Positions 58,580 to 64,000 of a stretch of DNA of 64,000 bases are shown here, piece by piece. The DNA comes from Marinobacter bryozoorum (lineage in GTDB: Bacteria > Pseudomonadota > Gammaproteobacteria > Pseudomonadales > Oleiphilaceae). Numbering within the stretch: position 1 is the first letter of the stretch; every line of letters begins with the position of its first letter. The stretch lies in the NCBI RefSeq assembly GCF_023156245.1, contig NZ_JAKZAH010000016.1, positions 1-64,000 of the forward strand, written 5' to 3'. A program made the translations under genes and the position numbers. The notes below the pieces were generated by a model. That model did no database searches, was not told the origin of the DNA, and was given only the letters and a program-made list of their open reading frames with translations.

Positions 58580-60459
58580 GTGTGCCACAGCAGTGCGCAC
58601 AGTAAGACAGGAGTCATATGTGTAGCATGAGAAGCTGTTGAAATGATGGAGGAATCGACCCTCCGGAGTCTGCCTGCAGGGGCTGGCTTCAAACCATCCT
58701 GAGCGGCATTGGCTGAAGACCGTTGTCGTAAGCGTCAGGAGAAAAGGCTCACCCATGTGGTGTGTCAGGTAGGGACCGAGAAGGCGAGCACAAGCGAATC
58801 ATCGTTCAGGTGTCGAAATTGAAAACGGACATCAAAACCGGGGGCCACAACTATCCCCGGGATAAATCCATCGGAAACCTGCTTACTGGGTGGGTGGTGT
58901 CCGGCATAGAGATGGCGCGAGCTCGGTTCAGGCGTTTCAGCGGAACTGTGGGAACTCGAATCCATGATGCCAAGGGAGAGCATCAAGTGAAGAAAAGCAA
59001 GATGCAGAGTACCGATGCATGGTTCGAGGACGGATTGGTTCGTAGTAGCGATGATGGGCCTGTAATGGGCTCGGAGCGAAGGAGCCGAGTTGCTTCGGCT
59101 GATTCCATGGCCAACTTTATTTTAGGATGAGCCTGTGAACTCAGCGAAACCGTTTGATATTTCCAAGCGCCAGGTATGGGAGGCGTATCAGCGCGTTAAA
59201 TCAAATCGAGGTGCGGCCGGTGTAGATGGCCAGACGATTCAGGACTTTGATCGAGACTTGAGCAAGAACCTCTATCTGATTTGGAATCGGATATCGTCCG
59301 GCAGCTATTTCCCGCCGGCCGTCAAAGCAGTTCCAATTCCGAAGAAAAGTGGAGGGGAAAGATTGCTCGGGGTACCCACGGTTAGCGATCGTATAGCGCA
59401 AACTGTGGTTACTATGACGCTGGAACCTATCCTGGAACCTGTCTTTCATGTGGACTCGTACGGGTATCGGCGCGGGAAATCCGCGCATGATGCGCTTGCG
59501 ATCACGCGAAAACGGTGCTGGGAAAGGGACTGGGTGCTGGAGTATGACATCCGTGGCTTGTTTGATCATATTGATCATGAGCTATTGCTCAAGGCTCTTG
59601 ACCACCATTGCTCTGAATCCTGGGTGCTGCTGTATGTGAGGCGCTGGCTAACGGCACCGATGCAGACGAAAGATGGTAAGCAGGAAGGACGGAACGTTGG
59701 CACACCACAAGGTGGCCCGTTATCGCCAGTTCTGGCAAACCTGTTTCTGCATTATGCATTGGATCGTTGGCTGACGGTTCATCATCCGGATATCCCATTC
59801 TGCCGATATGCAGATGACGGAATACTGCATTGTCGAAGTGAGCGTGAGGCTCAGTATCTGCATTCGCAGTTAGATATGCGGCTAAGACAATGCGGTCTCG
59901 AAATGCATCCCGATAAAACGAAAGTTGTGTACTGCAAGGATAGTCGGCGACAAGGAAATCATGAAAACATTAAGTTCGATTTTCTTGGATATACGTTCAG
60001 GCCGAGGCGCATCGTCAACCGGAGCGGGAGAAGCTCGCTTGGTTTCACGCCAGCAGTAAGCCGTCAGTCGATGACGTCTATGAGGCAGGCGGTAAGACGA
60101 TGGCACCTGAACCTTCGAAGCGAGTTATCCATAGACCAGATTGCCAAAGCTTTGGCTCCACGAGTCCGGGGCTGGATCCGGTATTATTGTCGCTTCAGAG
60201 GGTCTGAATTTCAGCCGGTAGCAGATCACATCGATCGAGCCATCATTCGATGGGCGATGCGGAAATACAAGCGCTTGCGCGGCAAGAAGATGAGAGCAGT
60301 CTCATGGCTTGATCGTATAAAGCGCAAACACCCGAATTTGTTTGTCCACTGGAGTGGACGTGGTGCGTTTGCGGTTGAAGCAATGGGAGCCCGGTGAGCC
60401 GAGAGGTTCACGCCGGGTTCTGAGAGCAGCTGAGGGGGCAGTTCCCTTGGCTGACTCAC
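58580..60459 (+). mobile_element. Group II intron inside the IS left end
   Basis: About 1.88 kb. The likely 5' end is GTGTGCC at 58580 (GUGYG-type). The likely 3' end is CTCAC at 60455-60459, after a domain V-like stem (GAGCCGAGAGG...CGCCGGGTTCT near 60397-60421) and a domain VI-like hairpin (GCAGCTGAGGGGG...TTCCC). The enclosed RT/maturase ORF supports it. It sits directly after GTAGTTGT of the IS terminal repeat, so it is 15 bp from the tip. Boundaries are estimates by eye. Confidence 0.8.
59135..60397 (+). CDS. ltrA: Group II intron reverse transcriptase/maturase
   Basis: A 420-residue RT with the RT fingers-palm motifs in order: NRGAAGVDGQTIQDF, VPIPKKSGGERLLGVPTVSDRIAQ, SYGYRRGKSAHDAL, YDIRGLFDHIDHELL, GTPQGGPLSPVLANLFLHYALD, and the catalytic CRYADDGILHC. 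The C-terminal maturase (domain X) region is present (LAPRVRGWIRYYCRF). No H-N-H endonuclease domain, as in RmInt1-like introns that rely on replication-fork invasion. GTG start after AGGATGAGCCT. Confidence 0.92.
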   Translation: MNSAKPFDISKRQVWEAYQRVKSNRGAAGVDGQTIQDFDRDLSKNLYLIWNRISSGSYFPPAVKAVPIPKKSGGERLLGVPTVSDRIAQTVVTMTLEPILEPVFHVDSYGYRRGKSAHDALAITRKRCWERDWVLEYDIRGLFDHIDHELLLKALDHHCSESWVLLYVRRWLTAPMQTKDGKQEGRNVGTPQGGPLSPVLANLFLHYALDRWLTVHHPDIPFCRYADDGILHCRSEREAQYLHSQLDMRLRQCGLEMHPDKTKVVYCKDSRRQGNHENIKFDFLGYTFRPRRIVNRSGRSSLGFTPAVSRQSMTSMRQAVRRWHLNLRSELSIDQIAKALAPRVRGWIRYYCRFRGSEFQPVADHIDRAIIRWAMRKYKRLRGKKMRAVSWLDRIKRKHPNLFVHWSGRGAFAVEAMGAR

Positions 60460-60485
60460 CCGCCTGATGATTTCAGAGGACAACC

Positions 60486-60986
60486 ATGCCCCATTACTCA
60501 CCGGAACGAAAGGAAGCCATCCTTCAGAAGATGGCCCCACCGCATAGCCTGACTGTGTCTGAGTTGGCCAGGCAGGAAGGCATCAGCACCGCAACCTTGT
60601 ACAATTGGCGTAAAGCCGCCAGAGAACGAGGTGCCGTTTTGCCGTCGAACTCAGCCACGCCTGAAAGGTGGAGTAGCGAAGAGAAGTTCCGCATTGTTCT
60701 GGAGACCGCCCCGATGACCGAGGCGGAACTCGGTGAATATTGTCGCAAGCACGGTCTGTATCCGGAACAAATCGAAGCCTGGAAGACCGCCTGCATGGGT
60801 GCCAACGCCCAGTCTGACGAACAAGCCAGGCGTAACCGGAAAGCGGCGACAGACGAGAAAAAGCGCGTCAAAAAGCTTGAATCCGAATTACGTCGTAAGG
60901 AAAAAGCCCTGGCTGAAACAGCAGCGCTACTGACGCTGTCAAAAAAAGCCGAGGCGATCTGGGGCCCCAAAGACGAGGACGAATGA
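60486..60986 (+). CDS. IS transposase OrfA (helix-turn-helix)
   Basis: A 166-residue protein with an N-terminal HTH (PHYSPERKEAILQKMAPPHSLTVSELARQEGISTATLYNWRKAARERG), a middle domain and a C-terminal basic coiled coil (EKKRVKKLESELRRKEKALAETAALL), typical of two-frame IS3-like elements. It begins 26 bases after the intron and overlaps OrfB by four bases (ATGA). A decayed second copy lies at 63731-63953. Confidence 0.9.
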   Translation: MPHYSPERKEAILQKMAPPHSLTVSELARQEGISTATLYNWRKAARERGAVLPSNSATPERWSSEEKFRIVLETAPMTEAELGEYCRKHGLYPEQIEAWKTACMGANAQSDEQARRNRKAATDEKKRVKKLESELRRKEKALAETAALLTLSKKAEAIWGPKDEDE

Positions 60987-62029
60987 CCAGCCTCCCGGAT
61001 CGCCAGCAGGCCGTCGCTCTGATCGAAGAAGCGCAGAGCAACGGAGCCCGGCTGGTCAAGGCCTGTGCCTTGCTACATCTGAGTGTGCGCACCTTCCAGC
61101 GCTGGACGGCGGACAAGGCCGTCAAAGCGGACCAGAGACCGGTGGTGCCCAGACCGACGCCGACGAACAAGCTGACGGACGAGGAGCGTCAGGCTGTGGT
61201 GTCACTCAGCAATCAAAAGAAATACCAGAGCTGTCCGCCGGCATTCATCGTTGCGGACCAAATGGATCAGGGGCATTACCTAGCGTCGGAGTCGACCTTC
61301 TACCGTGTGCTGCGGGAACACGGTCAGGTTAACCCCAGAGGCCGCCAGAGAGCCCCACAGCCCAAGCGGCAGGCGACCACGCATAAAGCTACGGAACCCA
61401 ACCAACTGTGGTCGTGGGATATCTCGTGGCTGCCGGGACCGGCACGAGGCACCTGGTTCTATCTGTACCTGATGCTGGACGTCTACAGCCGCAAGATCGT
61501 TGGTCACGAGGTCTACCAGAGTGAAACGGGTGAGCTGGCCAGCGAGTTCATCGAAAAGGCGTACTGGCGCGAGCACCTGGCAGTCAGGGAGAAGCCTCTT
61601 GTGCTGCACTCGGACAATGGCAGCCCCATGAAGGCCTCGACCTTCCTGGAAAAGCTGTACGACCTGGGCATTACGCCCTCAAACAGCCGGCCCCGAGTGA
61701 GCAATGATAACGCCTACTCGGAGTCGCTGTTCAAAACCCTGAAGTTCCGACCAGGGTTCCCGGTCAATGGCTTCAGCACCATCGAGGACGCCCGTGACTG
61801 GGTGCTGGCCTTCGTGCGCTGGTACAACACCGAGCACCGTCACAGCGCCTTGAATTACGTAACACCTCAGCAGCGTCACGATGGCGAGGCTGGTCAGATC
61901 CTGGCTCAGCGCAAACAGGTGATCGAGGCTGCGAAGGCCAAGAACCCGCGGCGCTGGTCCGGTGATATCCGAAACTTCAGCTTGCCGGAATCAGTGACCC
62001 TGAATCCGGAAAAGGCGGCGAACTGTTAA
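60983..62029 (+). CDS. IS transposase OrfB (DDE integrase core)
   Basis: A 348-residue rve-fold transposase. The DDE residues fit NQLWSWDISWLPG (first Asp), VLHSDNGSPM (second Asp) and NDNAYSESLFKTLKFRP (Glu). The N-terminal part has a helical DNA-binding region. Starts inside OrfA's stop. No frameshift element is obvious between the two. Confidence 0.92.
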   Translation: MTSLPDRQQAVALIEEAQSNGARLVKACALLHLSVRTFQRWTADKAVKADQRPVVPRPTPTNKLTDEERQAVVSLSNQKKYQSCPPAFIVADQMDQGHYLASESTFYRVLREHGQVNPRGRQRAPQPKRQATTHKATEPNQLWSWDISWLPGPARGTWFYLYLMLDVYSRKIVGHEVYQSETGELASEFIEKAYWREHLAVREKPLVLHSDNGSPMKASTFLEKLYDLGITPSNSRPRVSNDNAYSESLFKTLKFRPGFPVNGFSTIEDARDWVLAFVRWYNTEHRHSALNYVTPQQRHDGEAGQILAQRKQVIEAAKAKNPRRWSGDIRNFSLPESVTLNPEKAANC

Positions 62030-62071
62030 AGAGCTGATGACTTAAACGCGACAACTACGTTGACAGACTCC

Positions 62072-62269
62072 GACTACCTGGAACTGGTTGATTACACCGG
62101 CCGGATTATCCGCCCTTCAAAGCGCGGCTATATACCTGACACCAAACCGCCGATCCTAAACCGCCTGGGCCTCTCGCTCGACGAATGGCTTCAGGAGGCC
62201 TGCGAATTCGAAGCGCGCTACGCTCAGAACCTGCGGGCAGAGCAGGGCAGGCGACGACGAGCTGTATAA
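62072..62269 (+). pseudogene. 3' part of the interrupted Y1 transposase gene
   Basis: Resumes DYLELVDYTGRIIRPSKRGYIPDTKPPILNRLGLSLDEWLQEACEFEARYAQNL and ends in an Arg-rich tail. This is the usual C-terminal DYLxLVDxTGR segment of Y1_Tnp proteins, joining LRDY of the 5' part across the IS. The flanking GACTACC copy lies at its first codons. Confidence 0.85.
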
Positions 62270-62297
62270 CGCCCCCCACCCTTTAAGTCGAAATATC

Positions 62298-62468
62298 GGA
62301 ACTGGCCATGGCCAGCGCCATCGCGTGCGTTAAATTCGGCGATTAATGCCTGATTGTCGCAAAATTGGTCAAAACATAGCCAACGATGCTATGCAGAGTG
62401 CGATCACGACTGGAGCGGCAGTCTCGGCACGCGGTTTATTGGTTTTCTTTCTTGGCAGTGCCTGTCCC
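62298..62468. repeat. Direct repeat, copy 1 (about 170 bp)
   Basis: A diverged copy of 62757-62935. It includes a perfect CTGGCCATGGCCAG palindrome (62302-62315) and a 22-bp segment (62398-62419) identical to 62854-62875. Aligned blocks share about 70 to 80 percent identity by eye. Confidence 0.65.
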
Positions 62469-62487
62469 TGCATTTCGCTGCATTTTC

Positions 62488-62724
62488 GCTTTCGAAGAGG
62501 TCGGGAGCGTTCTCCAGCAGCTCGCGCTTCCAGGTACTGACCATGGTGGGGTGAATCTGGAAACGGGCGGCAATTTCGGATGTGGTCTGGTCACCCTTGA
62601 GGGCGGCCAGAGCAACTTTGGACTTGAATGATGCGCTGTATTGCTTGCGTTTCTTGCTCATGATTCTCCTCCTTGTGGAGATGATGAATCAGAGCTTAGG
62701 CACCTGTCCAAAATTTGGGGTCCA
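62488..62724 (-). mobile_element. Truncated IS3-family remnant (OrfA fragment plus end)
   Basis: On the minus strand, a TGGACCCCAAATTTTGGACA end (62705-62724), a AAGGAGGAG ribosome site and an IS3 OrfA fragment starting at 62661 (KRKQYSASFKSKVALAALKGDQTTSEIAARFQIHPTMVSTWKRELLENA) that breaks off after about 57 residues. Lies between the two direct repeats. Confidence 0.8.
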
Positions 62725-62756
62725 CTTCATTCCAGTCCCAGATATTGTTTTTCCAA

Positions 62757-62935
62757 ACTGGCCTCAGCCAGGAGGCCCGCGCGAACTCAATTCGTCGATC
62801 TACGCCTGATTGTCGCGAAACTGGTCAAAATACAGACAAAGATGCAGGGCTGCGTGCGATCACGACTGGAGCGGCCGCCTCCGGACGCGGTTTGTTGGTT
62901 CTTTTCTTAGCAGTGCCTGTCCTTGTTTGTTCGTG
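62757..62935. repeat. Direct repeat, copy 2, ending in a tandem 20-mer
   Basis: Homologous to 62298-62468. At its end a 20-bp unit (CCTGTCCTTGTTTGTTCGTG) is repeated head-to-tail at 62916-62935 and 62936-62955. Confidence 0.65.
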
Positions 62936-62990
62936 CCTGTCCTTGTTTGTTCGTGACTTGGTTGAGACCGAGGCTCAGAAGGTTGAAGAG

Positions 62991-63446
62991 TTATTTTTCC
63001 AGCTTGACGGCTGTCCCTGAGGCAACCAGGAACAACATTGATTTGTTGCCACCAGATATTTCACTGTAGTCTAAATCAATGCCAACAACTGCATCAGCAC
63101 CAATAGAGGCAGCCTCTCTACGAAGTTCATTCAAAGCGTAGATTCTGGCATCTCGCAAGGAACTTTGAGTGGCTTTACTCCGGCCTCCAAAAAAATCTCT
63201 ACCAGCAGAGAAGATATCTTTAAATATATTCATGCCCAGAACACACTCTGCAGTAATAATGTCCAGGCGCTCAGCAATTGGTAAATGTATGACACTTTCC
63301 GTAGTCAACACGACTCTGGCTTCGGTGTCCGATAACACGTCTTGACCGTCAGCCTCTTTATTATGCTTTTCGACACAGTCTTTACAAACGTCACCCTTTG
63401 CTGCCATAAATCCGAGATCTCGCCCACACTCTGCACATCTTGCCAT
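62991..63446 (-). CDS. YbjQ/UPF0145-domain protein with N-terminal zinc ribbon
   Basis: A 151-residue protein. An N-terminal Cys-x2-Cys / Cys-x2-Cys ribbon ([12 protein letters not shown] ... [10 protein letters not shown]) precedes a YbjQ-type domain ([67 protein letters not shown]). Members form pentamers and are of unknown function. ATG at 63446 (AAGGGGG upstream); the frame to 63488 is extension. Confidence 0.85.
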   Translation of the reverse strand: MARCAECGRDLGFMAAKGDVCKDCVEKHNKEADGQDVLSDTEARVVLTTESVIHLPIAERLDIITAECVLGMNIFKDIFSAGRDFFGGRSKATQSSLRDARIYALNELRREAASIGADAVVGIDLDYSEISGGNKSMLFLVASGTAVKLEK

Positions 63447-63619
63447 TGGAACCCCCTTTCTGAGTTGTAAGTTCAGTGTACACCACATAACGCTTGCAGC
63501 ATGCGCATCCTTGAAATGGAATCGAAGGCGTAATGTAAAAGGCGTCGCCTTGCCTGTACTGGTGTACGCCCAGCATGGGCATGAACTAATGGGATGAAAA
63601 TACCCTGTGGGAAGATCAC

Positions 63620-63953
63620 CGTCCAGCGCTGGAAGGTGCGTACACTAGGCACAGGCCTTGACCAGCCGGGCTCTGTTGCTCTGCGCTTCCTCGATCAGAG
63701 CGACGGCCTGCTGGCGATCCGGGAGGCTGGTCATTCGTCCTCGTCTTTGAGGCCCCAGATCGCCTCGGCTTTTTTTGACAGCGTCAGCAACGCTGCTGTC
63801 TCAGCCAGGGTTTTTTTCTTGCGCCGTAATTTTGGTTCAAGCTTTTTGACGCGCTTTTTCTCGTCTGTCGCCGCTTTCCGATTACGCCTGGCTTGTTCGT
63901 CAGACTGGGCGTTGGCACCCATGCAGGCGGTCTTCCAGGCTTCGATTTGTTCC
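63620..63953 (-). mobile_element. Decayed partial second copy of the two-ORF IS
   Basis: On the minus strand, the OrfA C-terminal part (63731-63953: MGANAQSDEQARRNRKAATDEKKRVKKLE and on) and the start of OrfB (MTSLPDRQQ onward) match the intact copy at 60800-61120. About 14 bases of OrfB are deleted, giving an early TAG (near 63647), and homology stops near 63620. It shows the element has been present more than once. Confidence 0.75.
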
Positions 63954-64000
63954 TGGAAACCGGGACAGATTTATTTACTAGGGGGCAACTGTTGCCAAGG

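Larger units (their letters stand above)
58560..62071 (+). mobile_element. Two-ORF IS (IS3-like) carrying a group II intron
   Basis: Inverted ends TGTCAAGGTAGTTGT (58565-58579) and, on the opposite strand, TGTCAACGTAGTTGT (62065-62051) match at 14 of 15 bases. The heptamer GACTACC lies on both sides (58553-58559 and 62072-62078), and both copies are needed to align the split transposase, so it is probably a target duplication. Five and six extra bases lie between the heptamers and the TGTCAA tips, so the exact ends are not certain. The host gene is the Y1 transposase. Confidence 0.8.

Noticed and set aside
62298-62955. Integron attC sites or cassette array
   Set aside because: Repeats are suggestive, but clear paired RYYYAAC/GTTRRRY cores and an integrase were not found.
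62298-62955. CRISPR array
   Set aside because: Only two long diverged repeats and one tandem 20-mer; no regular short repeats with unique spacers anywhere in the window.

Overview
The window looks like chromosome from a marine gammaproteobacterium, most likely Marinobacter or a close relative. This is inferred from moderately high GC, fused RlmKL, a TIGR02647-type small protein, DUF2835, an OsmC-YcaO fusion, and the tesA/ABC-ATPase/FtsX-permease block typical of Gammaproteobacteria. No 16S rRNA is present, so the genus is an inference.

Layout. 0.1-9 kb is housekeeping: a cation-efflux protein, pyrD, the hibernation factor rmf, rlmKL, an M18 aminopeptidase, tRNA-Asn and a YheT-like hydrolase. 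9-13 kb holds tesA divergent from a YbbA/YbbP-like ABC pair. 13-18 kb holds a periplasmic binding protein, an SCP2-like protein coupled to an iron alcohol dehydrogenase, a lipoprotein M48 metalloprotease and two coupled hotdog thioesterases. 18-25 kb is stress and repair: htpG behind a heat-shock promoter, DUF2835, katG, dusC and a SIMPL-domain protein. 27-33 kb contains a universal-stress protein and a minus-strand operon of LonB-like protease, tandem UspA, BCCT transporter and UspA. 34.9-39.9 kb is a tetrathionate reductase operon (ttrBCA order) behind a likely FNR/Anr site. 40-50 kb is mixed housekeeping: an OsmC-YcaO fusion, YbiT-type ABC-F, a cold-shock protein, an HDAC-like deacylase and a glutathione transferase, plus a 54-residue small gene. 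50.7-55.9 kb holds a PAS-PAS-GGDEF-EAL protein, a MipA/OmpV protein, an MDR oxidoreductase and a small membrane protein.

From about 56 kb to the right end the sequence turns accessory and decayed. There is a YetF/DUF421 pseudogene with three lesions, a frameshifted unknown gene beside an unknown lipoprotein, and then nested insertions. A Y1-type (RAYT-like) transposase gene is split by a two-ORF IS, and that IS carries a group II intron 15 bp inside its left terminal repeat. Beyond it lie an IS3 remnant between two diverged ~170-bp direct repeats, a YbjQ-domain gene and a decayed second copy of the IS.

Several intergenic gaps carry palindromes. A TAGTGTCCCG core recurs at three sites with a variant at a fourth, a nested hairpin follows htpG, and a double hairpin follows ttrA. 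With a Y1 transposase in the same window, a REP-like family is plausible but unproven. I see no CRISPR array, rRNA, prophage structural genes or recognisable defence system. The most unusual signals are the nested mobile elements, the palindrome family, the protease/stress-protein/osmolyte-transporter operon and the hairpin-rich non-coding segment near 50.5 kb.
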